Source: Arachis hypogaea
Lineage: Eukaryota; Streptophyta; Magnoliopsida; Fabales; Fabaceae
DNA: 64,000 nucleotides
Direction: 5' to 3'
NCBI RefSeq assembly: GCF_003086295.3
Contig: NC_092038.1
Location: 131,243,132-131,307,131 of the forward strand
Within the stretch, counting starts at the first letter, position 1. Every line of letters starts with the position of its first letter. Positions 1 to 11,360 of this stretch are shown one piece after another. The notes beneath the pieces are model-generated. The model worked only from the letters and a program-made list of their open reading frames with translations, was not told the DNA's origin and did not search any database. The translations under genes were made by a program, and so were the position numbers.

Positions 1-50
1 TGGAAACCACATCATCAACAGCGCCACCTTCACCCCCTCGTGTTCGTGGC

Positions 51-2276
51 ATGTTAGATTCGTTGATCGAATACTGCCATATTCTAGAAGGTTCTCAAGC
101 CTTCGCAAACGTTGGTATCAGTGCTAACCATTTCATACACCGGCTTCTCACATTGCAATCATGCCTCCGCGACAATGATCGTGATCCGCAACAACATTGT
201 TGTTCCAAGGTTATGGACCTGTCCTATGATCTGGAAACCTTGTTCGAGGACATTGAGCTTCAACAGCACGTGGGATCTTCTTATTCGTCTGACCCCCCTT
301 TTTGGTCTCAATTGTTAGCTACACAACACAAACTTGTTCATCAAGGTTCTTCTTCCACTCTCTATGGTACTTCACAAAGGCTTGCTTCCATGCTCAAACT
401 CTTAGACCAATTTGTTAATGAAATCAAACCCTTTGCTTGTTCGCTTCCACTTCCTAAAACTCAAATTCATGTTATAGTGCAAAAACCCCAAATTGGATAT
501 AACTACCATGGTCTTAAACAACTCATTGATGAAAATGAAAGTCCTAGTAGTAGTGTTGGTTTTGATGATAATCATGGTTGTGTTTTGAGGTGTAATTATT
601 GTACTTCCTTACGTTTTTCTTCTTTGAGAAGGGGTTTTGGTTTTCTTCAGTGTTCTGCTCCATTCAAGGACCTAAAGCTCCCACCTTGTTGGAAGGATTT
701 AGGGTTTCCATGGTATCTTAAACAGTGTGTTGAATTTTACAACTTTGCTTCTACAAATTTTCCTTCGAGACCCAATAAGGAAACAATTTTGTTGTTGTGG
801 ATAGCAGAGGGATTTGTTCAGCAGACACATGGAACAAGCTTGGAGGATGAAGCATCTCACTATTTTGATGGTCTTTTGCAAAGGGGTGATATAGAAAACC
901 AGTTCAATCATCAATTCCCAATTGTACCAAAAGGGTTTTTCTGCTTTGACAATTCAAATGGTGGCATTGATAAGGATAATCTCCCACAACATGAGCATCA
1001 TGTGTGCATGCCATGTTTTTCTGAATCACAAATGGAAACAATTTCTAACCTCCCAAATTCTAATGTTTTTCGATCTTTCTTTGTGTTTAGCCAAAACTAT
1101 AACTATTCTTCCAACACACTTCTTGAGGATCAACACTACTGTGACAAGTTCAAGTTAACCTCAATGGTTTTTCTCAAATTAACTAACTTGAGGGTGTTGA
1201 TTCTGTATGGAATTGGTTTTTGTATTGTCCCTGAGTACATTTGTGGATTGTTACATCTAAGATACCTTGATCTCTCTAACAATCCTCTTAAAGAGTTGCC
1301 TGATTCACTCACTAATCTGCTTCGCCTTCAGACATTGAAGATTCTTCAAACTTACATCAAAAGCCTTCCCAAGAATTTGTACAAAATGGTAAATTTGCGC
1401 CACGTCTGTACAGACTCTGGCATGTGTTTTGAATCTGTTCCTCCATACATTGGAAGATTGGTTTCTCTCCAAACTTTCAAGGACTTCGTTGTCAATAGGC
1501 AGAACGGATGCAAGATCATTGAGTTGAAGGATCTGAACAACCTCCGTGGAAAGCTATGCATTCGACAGCTTGAAAATGTGACATCTTGTGATGAGGCTCA
1601 ACAAGCAAGATTGTATCTCAAGAAACATTTAACTTGGTTGAGGCTATGTTGGTCTGAATCAGATATCCTTGATGTTGATGTTAACTTTGATGTCATTGAG
1701 TTCCTTCAGCCTCATCACAATTTGCAACTCTTGGAGATTTATGGATACCTTAACTCCACATTCCCAAGATGGATTTCAGATACTTCATTCAAGAATCTTA
1801 GCTCAATTACTTTGGAGGAGTGTGTCTGTGAACAGCTTCCAGAGTTTGGTGTATTACCTTCTCTAAGGAGCCTTAGAATCTCTGTAGTTACTGGGGTGAA
1901 TGATATTTATGAAAGTTTCTATGGACATGGAAAGGTCAAAGTTGGTTTTCCATCACTTTGCACATTGTATGTTTCCTTTATGCTTGATTTGGAAACCTGG
2001 TTTGGATTTGCTAATGGTGATTTACCAAAGTTGGAGAAGCTTCACATTATTTCTTGCCCAGAGCTGAAGCACCTTCCAGAGATGAAAAACTTGAGTATGC
2101 TAAATGAGTTGGTGATTGAAGAATGCACAAAACTAAACTCATTACCCAAAAATGGATTGCCAGGAAATGTTAAACTTTTGAGGATACATCATTGTCCTGA
2201 CTTAGCAAAAAAGTGTAGAAGAAAAGTAGGTACTGAGTGGAAGAAAATAGCTCATATTCCATCAATAGATGTGTAA
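51..2276 (+). CDS. NLR-like disease resistance protein (CC and LRR, no NB-ARC core)
   Basis: A single open frame of 741 codons. Residues ~1-140 resemble a coiled-coil/Rx-type N-terminus with helical spacing. Residues ~212-285 match the region just after NB-ARC (the winged-helix part), with a KQCVEF-like stretch followed by LLLWIAEGFVQ and a 'YF..LL.RG' motif. Residues ~330-720 are leucine-rich repeats (HLRYLDLSNN, IKSLPKNLYKMVNLRH, then C-terminal LPEM..LSMLNELVIEECTKL repeats). The P-loop, kinase-2 and GLPL motifs expected in an RGA/RPP13-like CNL are absent, although the frame is uninterrupted. The frame is also open upstream to the window edge, so the true start may lie outside and position 51 is only the first in-window ATG. 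Family membership is clear from the LRR and winged-helix part. Function as an immune receptor is doubtful without the nucleotide-binding core; it may be a truncated paralogue or a helper/decoy. Confidence 0.8.
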   Translation: MLDSLIEYCHILEGSQAFANVGISANHFIHRLLTLQSCLRDNDRDPQQHCCSKVMDLSYDLETLFEDIELQQHVGSSYSSDPPFWSQLLATQHKLVHQGSSSTLYGTSQRLASMLKLLDQFVNEIKPFACSLPLPKTQIHVIVQKPQIGYNYHGLKQLIDENESPSSSVGFDDNHGCVLRCNYCTSLRFSSLRRGFGFLQCSAPFKDLKLPPCWKDLGFPWYLKQCVEFYNFASTNFPSRPNKETILLLWIAEGFVQQTHGTSLEDEASHYFDGLLQRGDIENQFNHQFPIVPKGFFCFDNSNGGIDKDNLPQHEHHVCMPCFSESQMETISNLPNSNVFRSFFVFSQNYNYSSNTLLEDQHYCDKFKLTSMVFLKLTNLRVLILYGIGFCIVPEYICGLLHLRYLDLSNNPLKELPDSLTNLLRLQTLKILQTYIKSLPKNLYKMVNLRHVCTDSGMCFESVPPYIGRLVSLQTFKDFVVNRQNGCKIIELKDLNNLRGKLCIRQLENVTSCDEAQQARLYLKKHLTWLRLCWSESDILDVDVNFDVIEFLQPHHNLQLLEIYGYLNSTFPRWISDTSFKNLSSITLEECVCEQLPEFGVLPSLRSLRISVVTGVNDIYESFYGHGKVKVGFPSLCTLYVSFMLDLETWFGFANGDLPKLEKLHIISCPELKHLPEMKNLSMLNELVIEECTKLNSLPKNGLPGNVKLLRIHHCPDLAKKCRRKVGTEWKKIAHIPSIDV

Positions 2277-3200
2277 GTATTGGAAAAAAAAAAGAAAAAA
2301 TATTATAGCTTTTTTGGCTGTGTTAAATTGGCTGTATTGTCTTTAGCATTAATCAAACGCCTAAACTTTGATTTTAGCAGCTAGGGTGAATGTTAGAGGC
2401 TATTTTCATGTTGGGTCACATGGTCATGAAACTCTGATGTACTTCTTTCTGAATATAATTGTAATCGCTATTTCGATAGTGATGACCAAGAGAAAATTGT
2501 CTATGTAAATTATAATTAATTGCAGAATAATCTGTAAGTTCTACTATTCATAGTATAGTATTCTGGAATTGGCCTATCTAACAAAGTTACACTTAAAATT
2601 TTCAAGACAATATAATATTAGTGACTTATAAGATATTTTATGCATGTAAAAACACAATTATATATATATTATAAGATATTTGATTCGGCGCTATAGCTAT
2701 TTTGGAATTATGTATAAACATGGTTTAACTACCGAAAAAAACCAATTTATTCACACATAATCCAGTCGAATGTAATGACTATAATAATATATAAACATAG
2801 ATATGAAAAATGATGATATCGATTTTTAATTATTTGTAAAGGTTTGAATATAGATGATTCAACCGATTAATCAAACCAACTTGCTCGTATCTAATTTGAT
2901 CGAATTTAATAACTGTGGTAATATATAAGTATAGATTTAAAAAATAAGAGTTGAGAAATATTGGTAGTTATAAAGTATTCTTTAAGGAGTTGAAAGTTTA
3001 AAAAGAAGAAAAAGTTGAAGATTTTGTTGGACTGAAAACTCAAAATTCTCTTATTTATAGATTTCTAAAAAGTGCTATTAGATACTTATAATCAAAACGT
3101 GTTGATCCTTCATGGTAAACGACTTCATACGAGAAAAGGGATATCGACTATCAAGCACAAATAAAGGGAACACTCATTTATGAGGCAAAATAATTCATAC
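2277..3200. other. AT-rich intergenic stretch
   Basis: Downstream of the NLR-like gene, with an A-rich run just after the stop codon. Two related short stretches recur around 2745-2850 and 2860-2950 ('accaatttattcacac' / 'gaatttaataactgtgg' contexts with 'aatatataa.catagat'), suggesting an old tandem duplication. No gene seen. Confidence 0.4.
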
Positions 3201-3274
3201 TAGCCCATGCAGGTTTCGAACCTGCAACCTTCGCGTTATTAGCACAACGCTCTAACCAACTGAGCTAATAGGCC
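3201..3274 (-). tRNA. tRNA-Ile (anticodon AAU)
   Basis: On the minus strand a 74-nt cloverleaf can be folded. The acceptor stem GGCCTAT pairs with ATGGGCT using two G-U pairs. The D-arm contains GCTCAGTTGGTTAGAGC, the anticodon loop is CTAATAA (AAT, decoding Ile), and the T-arm is GCAGG TTCGAAA CCTGC. The discriminator is A. A T-run about 10 nt downstream on the minus strand fits Pol III termination. Compared with the usual plant tRNA-Ile(AAU), some C-G pairs are U-G here (first acceptor pair, second anticodon-stem pair), so it may be a slightly diverged copy. Confidence 0.93.
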
Positions 3275-4240
3275 AATTTATTAATAATGTTATATAATAT
3301 TATTTTTAGTACAAATATAAATGAAGTTTTGAATATTATTTCTAAAATTGTTTTAACAATATCAATTAAAAATAAAATTGGACATAATAGCCATGACAAG
3401 TGATTCTATTTGTAGCCTATTCAATTTTTTTTATTAAAATACTGTTTGAGTTAAGATTAATTTTAATAAACAATTATGATAACAAATATTTATTGAGTTA
3501 AAAGTCTAATTATAGTTTAATGTGTATACTTGTGATGCAAGTCCATTATTGTTTAAGTATTTTCTCAATACTTCAATTCAAAGTATAAGTTCATAATACC
3601 TTTATTAAACACCGTTCAGTCAAACAAGTAAAAAGAAAGGACACTTATATAATCATGTTTGAAATAAAAAAAGAAAAGGGTAAAAGGACATATGACATTA
3701 TTACTAGATAGTTGGGGTTCTAGAAAAGAAACAAAATACAAGATAATGCCACCACTACAAGGACATCAGAGGATCAACATTTAGAAAAAAAAAAAGAGTA
3801 AAATGCAACATGTAAGAGCAACAAAACAATACAAGGACAACATAGGTAGTAGAGGAGCTCCTCAACAAGTAAAGTTAGTGGAGTAGAATGAAAAAATAAT
3901 TGCATACTATTAGAGACAGTTCTAACGAGTTATTGGTACAAGGCATTGGAAGAGGCAATAAAAAACAAATGGAAAGAGCAAGCTGAGTCTAGAAAGGAGG
4001 CCTCACTTCAATATTTGAAAGCAAGAAAAAGAAAGCAATTCAAGAACATCATCTAAACATACTTGAGCTGAATTCTTTTTCTTCTATTTGTGCTTCATTT
4101 CAGATTTTCTTTGTTATGACTATCTAATGTTATCTTTATGTATTTGAGAAAAAGGGTAATTATATGAGTAAAAAATCATGATAGAAGAAGCAAGAGAGAT
4201 GCATGCAAAAGTCAAATGAATTGTTTCTATATAAATTGAT
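3275..4240. other. AT-rich intergenic stretch
   Basis: No coding frame of note. The part from about 3700 to 4060 is A-rich and gene-like in base composition, but every frame is interrupted; it could be decayed internal sequence of the possible LTR element that follows. Confidence 0.3.
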
Positions 4241-4660
4241 TTCAGTGAACTAGGATTAGTTCTCCTTTGTCAGATTGGAATAGCACTTGGTGGTGAGTTG
4301 AATCTGGTTGGGTTCTCCTTTTAAGTTGGAACAGCACTTGAGAAGCTGAGCTTTGGGGTAGAAAGTTTAGTGAAAGATACTAGATGAATTAGGTTGTAAT
4401 TCATTAGTATTGGTGATTGTAATCAGTTTGATTATAGTGAAAATTCTACCATAATTGTGATGGAGACTGGACGTAGGTTTCATAGCACATAAAAACCGAA
4501 CCAGAATACATGTTGGCCTCTTTCTCTTCTTATCTTTTCTGTTTCTATATGATGTATGAGACAAAACAAAAAAATCTCCTGCATATTTAGTTTCGACGAA
4601 AACAGAGCTTAAGAAGTTTAATTCTGAGTTAACTTGATTCAACCCTCTTCTTAAGTTCTA
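4241..4660 (+). mobile_element. Possible copia-type LTR remnant
   Basis: The stretch has the texture of a plant copia LTR 3' part: short direct repeats with 'gaacagcacttg' / 'aatagcacttgg', then a 'gactggacgtagg' motif followed by 'aaccgaaccagaataca', which is typical of sequence near the R region of copia LTRs. No second LTR, primer-binding site or coding domain is visible, so this rests on recognising motifs and is uncertain. Confidence 0.3.
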
Positions 4661-4687
4661 ACGAATCCATCAAATACAATTAAAAAA

Positions 4688-4857
4688 GGAAAAGTCTAAG
4701 GGGCCAGCAACTTTATTAAATTCTGGCCAACATGTAACCAACAAAAAAAATGAGTAATCCCACATCATTGAATGAAATCTCACACCATTAAAAATATTAT
4801 CCATGGCTACTTGATAGCTACAAATCACAAAAGTTGCTAGCCCCCTAGCACTCCTCA
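4688..4857 (-). repeat. MITE copy (legume type, ~170 bp)
   Basis: This segment, read on the minus strand, aligns by eye over its whole length with 36487-36653 on the plus strand. Shared words include 'ggtgtgagat', 'ttacatg.tggcca', and the ends 'gctagggggctagcaac' and 'aaggggccagcaac', which are imperfect terminal inverted repeats of about 18 bp. No coding capacity. The minus-strand open frame here is only a translation of the MITE. Confidence 0.8.
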
Positions 4858-6306
4858 TTAAAAAAAATGTGTTCGAACAAATGAAAATTGAATGTAATAT
4901 CACAACAACATTTAAAAAATAAAACCATCAATTATTAATCTCACGTAAAAAAAAGTTTAAAAAAAAGTCGTGCCAACATATTAAAATTTTTGTGTGGGTT
5001 GATTTTTTTAAACCTTCTTCGTTTTCATCTCTAAACTTACCCATTTGGCTGTTTTTGGAGCCTTGTTTCATAGCAACACTCATAGCCATCAGCTGTGAAT
5101 ACTACATTCGGGTCTACAGTTGCTGCCAACTCTTGGAGAAGAAAGCCCTTCGACAAGTCAGATAGTAAAAATTAGGGAGGAAAATATAAAAAAAATACAT
5201 GGAAGGCAACCCTTAACACCCGAAAAAATATGTATCATCAAATCTATTCTCACTTACTACATATTTATCTATTTTCTCTCGGCGCTCGGAGTGTGGGCCA
5301 TTGTCCATGAAGTCTAACACCCATAGGTTATCAGTCTGCCGGTGGAGTACATATAGCTACCAGTGATCATCTCGACACACTAGAACAAACCACTTCATCG
5401 TTGAATAAAGCATGTTAGCATATAGTTATTTTTTTCACATTCTTGTAATGTAAAATAGATTTTGTGTGTGGATAAGTAAGTACATGAATTACTTACATAT
5501 TTAACTTGTTTCGCCTTCCCTGCATCGAATCAGTGCTGCCCGCGGCTCATGAAACTGCTAAGAACAGGGACAAAACCAGTGTTCGTCCCGACACATCGTA
5601 TTATGGCCTGCAAATCATTTTGCATTAGTTAAACACCTAACGAAATTATTTAGAGTATCCTTCACCGAGGCAATTATGGGTATTAATTAATATTAAATGG
5701 GTAAGGACAGATTGCACTAACCATTAGTCTCGGTGAAATACAGTAAAAATCGGTGCAAAACCTTGCGTTGTTCGAAGCATTGAACATGGCACAACAGTAA
5801 TTAACCACCTGAATAGAATAAACGCATTGCATTTCAGAGCACTTTAATGCAGAACACATGCTCAGCAATTGATTACAGTTTTTTTTTGTTTGCACTTAAC
5901 GTATCGCATACTCTTCTATGTCATCCCAATGATTGAAGGTCCGCTCGCTGCAGCTGAACATCATCACCATTGCGAATCCACGCGAGCATGGTATTCTTTG
6001 CACCCCTACGATTTATCACCCACTTGTATATCCTGTTCATGTCATCACCTGTAGGCCTTGCAGCACCCCCAGATGGCATTAGTGTGTCCACCACATCTTT
6101 TATTTTTCTTATGTTTTCTGGTGTTTCGGGTTTTGGAGTCGCATTTTGTTCATTTGTTACCAGAGATTTCGGCGTTGAGTTCGGTATGTGCATCTGAGTG
6201 ATGCCAAGCGAGAATGACGGGATTGGAAAGTCAACTTGAGCTGGGTCCTCTGGTGCAACATACATTACCATTGCAAGTTCTCTGGATTCCCTGCACATTC
6301 ATTAAT

Positions 6307-6391
6307 AATTAAGTGTTCTTAACTGAGTGATCTTAACAATTAAGTGCTCTTAACTGAGTGATCTTAACAATTAAGTGCTCTTAACTGAGCG
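6307..6391. repeat. 31-bp tandem repeat, ~2.7 copies
   Basis: Unit beginning 'aattaagtgctcttaactg' and continuing 'agtgatcttaac' repeats at 6307, 6338 and 6369 with one mismatch (t/c) between the first two; the third copy is cut short. It lies directly upstream (minus strand) of the linker fragment of the Ulp1-type gene. Confidence 0.9.
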
Positions 6392-6554
6392 CGAACTAAA
6401 ATAAAGAAAGTTGTGTAACCAGCATAAGATTATATGGATAACATCTATTATTGATTAAACATTCCACCTCAAAAGCAGGAAAAAGTCAGAGATAAAATGT
6501 CATGCACCTATTATAATTATCAATACTTCGTATTATTGTTAAATTCATTTAACT

Positions 6555-8360
6555 TGCCTTTTCTTTGAAGGTTATTCATCAACATTATCATCTGTTCCGT
6601 TTCCAACAGGTGTGTCAGGCATTGTCTCATCTCCTTTGGACATTTTAGCACATGTCTTCCTCATACTCATAGTATTTCTCCTAATGGACTTGTTTTGGGA
6701 CTCTTGACTGCAGTTTCTGTTTAAATAAATTAGAAGTTGAGCAGCTATAGGTGATAATAACAAAAAATACCTGATACAAATCTGATCTAATCAAGTAAAT
6801 CTAGTACACTTAAATGCATAAATGATGTTAATTCAAAAGTTTATCCAAAACTTCTTCGTGCAGAATAAAGTAAAGAATGAATAGTAACATCCACAGTGCC
6901 AACCAGTTAGCAACCATAATGCCACACAGATAACATCGGGTATGAGGCATGCATAACAGCCCAATGTAAATGATCAATATTAGCTATTCGAACTCCTATT
7001 CAAGATAAATCTACAAGTGACAACCCCTAATATTGCCATCCTTCTCAACTAAGCACAATATTATACATAGGTAACGTGTATTAAAATTAGTTTATAGATG
7101 GTAAAATTTTATATACCAATAAATGTAATGATTAATTATGTCAACGCAGATGCCCAAATAAAAAAAATTATACTAGTGTACTATTAAAATGAGGCAGTTT
7201 AGAGCATTAAAATTTCATACTATAACTGAAAATCCAGTAACTTGCATTTCCTTGGAAGGCCCTTCATCAACATTATCATCTGTTGCATTTACTATTGACG
7301 TGTCAACCAATGTCTCCTCCACTATGGGTGTTTCCATACATGTCTTGTTCGTACACACTTTATCCCCCCCCAATGCATCCGTTTTGTGAATCTTGGCTAC
7401 AATTTTTGTTTAAATAAATTGGAGGATGAACAACTATAAGTAATAATAAAAAAGGTCACCTAGCACAAATATAATCCGACCAAATAAATCTAGTACACCC
7501 AAATATATAAATGAGTTTAATTCAAAATTTTACCCAAAGCTGCTTCGTGCCGAGTATAGTACAGAATGGACAATAACATCCGTAATTCCAATCAGTTAAC
7601 ATCCATAAGACCACATGGATAACATAAGGTGTTAGGCATAATAACATCCAAACTAATAAGACAAAAATTAGCTATTCGAAATACTATTTAAAGTAACTAG
7701 TATTGACATTACTTAGATCTTTATTTAATTGGAATAACACTCATGAAACTGTCATCCATGTTGCACATTAAAACCAAAGCAGCTTAGTAAAGGGTATTTA
7801 GCTATGCACATAAGGGAGAGGACACATAGTAATCAAAGTTATTATGTTATCAAATAAATGCTAAAACACAAAAAGATGTATTTACATGTGTAAGGTCTAT
7901 TGCCATGCTCAAGATAAGTAGCTCCAACAGTTTTTTAAAGATAGATCTACTAATTACGGCATCAATATCACACTTCTAAAATTAGATAAATAATTAATTA
8001 CTCTATACATGGTAAAACTTTATATACGATTAAAAAGGCGCAAAATCTATAAAATATTTATACTATAATACTATTAAAAAGACGCAGGTTAGAGTAATAA
8101 AATTTTATAACAAAACTGAAAAATTCTTGAATTACCTTTTTTTAGAAGGATGTTCATCAAATTTAGTAGGTGATGCGTGACCAGCCAGTATGTCGGTCTC
8201 ATTTTCTTCTATCGTGTGAGCTTCTTTACGAGTCTTTCTATTAGACTTTCTTTTTTCCTAATGCATCCTCTCTTTGATACACGATTTTGCTTTTTCAGTA
8301 ACCCAGACATCTTCCCAATTAAATTTAGAAGTCCCTACAGTGGACAAAGTATAAGTTTTA
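6555..8360 (-). repeat. Diverged triplicated segment inside the Ulp1-type gene
   Basis: Three related blocks start near 6578, 7265 and 8155 (anchor 'catcaacattatcatctgtt' in the first two, 'catcaaatttagtaggtg' in the third). Matching flanks continue well beyond the anchor: A and B share the 'taaataaattagaagttgag'-like stretch and a downstream 'aataacatcc' context, while B and C share an upstream 'actattaaaa.gacgcag' context. Spacing is ~690 and ~890 bp. Each block holds one short coding-like piece with intron-like sequence, so this looks like serial tandem duplication of one exon with its intron. Confidence 0.7.
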
Positions 8361-10439
8361 TTTTCGTTAGAGCTTAAAAGAAGTGATCCGATTAACATAT
8401 CATTCACACTTATCACTACTAAAAGATTATATATCTATCATATTCCTCATCGAGTGAGATGTGCTTTCCTCTTCATCCATCTTCTTCAGATCAGCAATCT
8501 ACTAGTCTCTGATCCACGGTTCTCTCCCATTATATCTTCCTAAATCTCCATTCTTGTTAGCATGGAGATATATAATCTGTTATAGTAATTGCTATAAATA
8601 AGGCATACTATAAAATAACAAACAATAAATCAAAGGTTAGGAATACATGGCTCACTAGTAATGCAAATATACATCCATCCACTGTCTTCTTTCCTACATC
8701 CTGAAACCTCAGAACTCCCTCAATTAGAAAATCATAAATGTACCTCGCCCAATATATCTTCCTTGGGTTCGATACATCAATGGCAGCTTGTATACGTATG
8801 TCTGAAACGGTGGCCTTTGGCGAGGGAAAGAAGAAACATTTCACTATCAACATGATGAACTGTCTCCAGAAGTTGATTCTATCGGCATCGGACTGCATCG
8901 AGCATGTAATAACATCCCTTTTCAAATCTGCTTGTGTCTTTCCTGTGAAGCTGTTAACAAGTCGGTGCTCTACTGGTATTTCTGGAATTTTGAAACTATT
9001 CCCTGACAAACACAAAATGAGTCGATGCAGTCAAAATAATTAATGGCTAATTTTATCGAAAACATATACTCAACAAGAGTATTGTGGATATTTTTTTTCC
9101 TTTTCTCCCTATTTTATTTGGGGATTGCTTACCATGGTTCGGTAGTTCAAAACACCGCGCAATTGATTGAATCGATATGGGAATTTTTCTTGTTCCGACG
9201 ATCAAAGACTTCTCATCCCAACTATATGATGATGCTAATGCCACCATTATATCTTGGTTGACAGCCCATTCAGGCACATATTACAGCCAGCCAAATCCCA
9301 TGTTCTGCACCTCTATTATTTTTTCTCCGCGCCCGCGTCTGAACCTAATTGCTTCATAACTGAAGCCACGCAACATGGTGAGCACCTAGATACCAGTGTT
9401 TTTTACACAAACATTCATAATCACCACAAAGTGACAATGAAGGAGAATATCAGTTTTAACATTTACTATTAAAACACAATATTCCGAGTTTATAGTTAAT
9501 TCACCGCTAACCATCCAACGTACCTTTTTTGGTCCACCAGTTTTTTTTTGCGATCCTCTTTCGGAAATGTTATTCTTGTGTGTCTTTTTTTGCTCCTGGT
9601 ACGAGCCATGCCTACTTCTTATTTTTTGAACACCTGTTCACAAGCAACTGCTATATATACTCCGATAACCCACTTAAATTTATCATTAACATACCAACAT
9701 GTTTATCAATAGCATAGATACGCTAACAACTTTGCTTAGTATAACATCTATGATTGAAACATATCTTGCTCTATCATTATACTATCACAGTGACCCCTCA
9801 AAATACCATTTACATGTCCAACTTTTTGAGAGTTTATTGTTAATGTACTCCCACTATAGCTAACTACCATAATCAGTCAACTATTAAAAAATACATAATC
9901 TAAGTGACAGACATGAAAAAATACTTTATTCATATTTGTTTTCTGTCTCATGGTAGAATTGACAAAGAAAAAAAATGAACGGTACCTGAAACAGCTAAAA
10001 TGAAAGCGATTTCGTTTTTGCTCTACTCCTTCGCTTCAAAATTTGTGGAACCGTAACACTCTAGAAAAATCATGGATGCTTATCAAAACGGAAAAAAAAA
10101 ACCCTTTTTTGATGCCTTCCCTTCATCTCCAGCCCAAAATGTCATCTTTGCAAGTTTTTTTCTTTTCCCAAACCCATCAACGTGAGATAAAGAACAAAAT
10201 TTTCATCGTTAACATCGACTCCAGCCGCATGCAACAACTGATAATGTAGCCCCAATATGCCAATTAATCGAAACATAAAACTATATAACATACCTATAGG
10301 AGTCGGAGACAGGGCTATGCGATGCTCGGTTTTTTCAGTGGAGACTTTCAAAATATCGAGGCAACTTGAACAAAATGGCTGCTTCATATTTGTCACATTA
10401 TTAACTACTTGAAAGAAAACACAACACCAAATATACAAA

Positions 10440-11239
10440 ATAGCAATTCAGACCATGGTTGAACAGATAAAAATTCAGGAAAACCGTAACACACCAGAAA
10501 AATCATGGTTACTTATTACGGTTTGACTTAACCTTGTGTCCTATCGGCTGATTTTGATGCTTAATCACAATGCACCCAAACAAGTTCATAGCATTTTTTT
10601 TCAATTGTTTAAAAAAAAATCAGTTCAATACACGTTTATACGCACCACATACGTGAGAATAAAATATTCATAAAAAATAGAGAATTGAAATATTAATAGA
10701 AAGGCTTTTTATAAATATATTGTCATATTAGAAAGCATCCATGAAAGACACACCAAATTCTATTGAAGAGTTAAGACAGAAATTTTGAATGGTGTCTTGC
10801 CATATCCATAATCAATTAAGAGGAAATACTTTATGCCAAAATAAAAATCAAAAAATAAAAAACTACACCTAACACAGTATCAAGATTCAAGAGTATTATA
10901 TACTATAACCTATAATCAGAACATGTCATTCACATTGCAAAACGAGTCTGTTATAGCATAATTATCGAGTGACTCCACAATTTCGATTAACAAAGATTTC
11001 GGAGAAGGAAAGAAGAATGATTAGTATCAGAATCGAATGAAAGTATTAATAATGAGTAAAGAGAGAAGTCACATTACGACAAACACAACGAAGACAGTGT
11101 TCAAAAGCATGATCATGTAACATGCAGAACATGATCACGCGCACCATAAAAACATACTACGCCTCCAAATAAAATGTTAGGTAAACAATGATCATCTTGA
11201 ACAATATAAACAACTACTAATCAAATAAAAACATACTAC
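10440..11239. other. AT-rich stretch, probable transposon flank
   Basis: No host gene seen. A phrase around 10470-10510 ('cgtaacac.c.agaaaaatcatgg') repeats one at 10050-10075, so this probably still belongs to the decayed element to its left. Confidence 0.35.
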
Positions 11240-11360
11240 GCCTCCAAATTAACCATCTAAATCTTAATATTAAAATAACCATCCACACACTTAGTAAAAT
11301 GAACATTCAATATTTTTATTATTCATGTTGTTTAATATTTTCATTGTTTATCTACACTTT
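11240..11360 (+). repeat. Dispersed repeat copy 1 ('taaccatccacacac' family)
   Basis: The block runs from 'cctccaaattaaccatc' through 'ctaaatcttaatatta', 'aaaatgaacattcaatat' and 'catgttgtttaatattttc' to 'ctacacttttcc'. It matches 29075-29195 almost word for word, and 63480-63650 more loosely. No coding capacity. An internal direct repeat ('aacatactacgcctccaaa') precedes it at 11153 and 11231. Confidence 0.7.

Larger units (their letters stand above)
5060..10438 (-). pseudogene. Decayed transposon gene: plant mobile-domain-like plus Ulp1-type protease (MULE-associated)
   Basis: Conserved fragments lie in order on the minus strand, separated by stops and AT-rich gaps. At 9053-9277 is an N-terminal block with NQDIMVALA, IVGTRKIPIS and LPNHG. 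At 8608-9015 is a block with IPVEHRLVNSF, NFWRQFI and AAIDVSNPRKIYWARYI. A linker at 5921-6298 contains IPSFSLGITQ. A fragment at 5683-5895 contains YCCAMFNASNNARFCTDFY. The C-terminal fragment at ~5290-5400 contains DDHW, LYVLH and LWVLDFMD, which fits the His and Asp part of a C48/Ulp1 cysteine protease. The catalytic Cys part was not found. Such proteins are known as cargo of Mutator-like elements (Kaonashi-type) in plants and are abundant in legumes. Frameshifts, stops and duplicated segments indicate a dead copy. Some gaps could be introns, so exact ends are uncertain. Confidence 0.65.

Noticed and set aside
4670..4903. 77-codon minus-strand frame
   Set aside because: Fully explained by the MITE at 4688-4857, and no start context or homology.
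5921..6298. Stand-alone 125-aa hypothetical protein
   Set aside because: It is one fragment of the larger decayed Ulp1-type transposon gene rather than a separate gene.
6307..6391. CRISPR-like array
   Set aside because: Direct tandem repeat with no spacers, in a plant nuclear genome.
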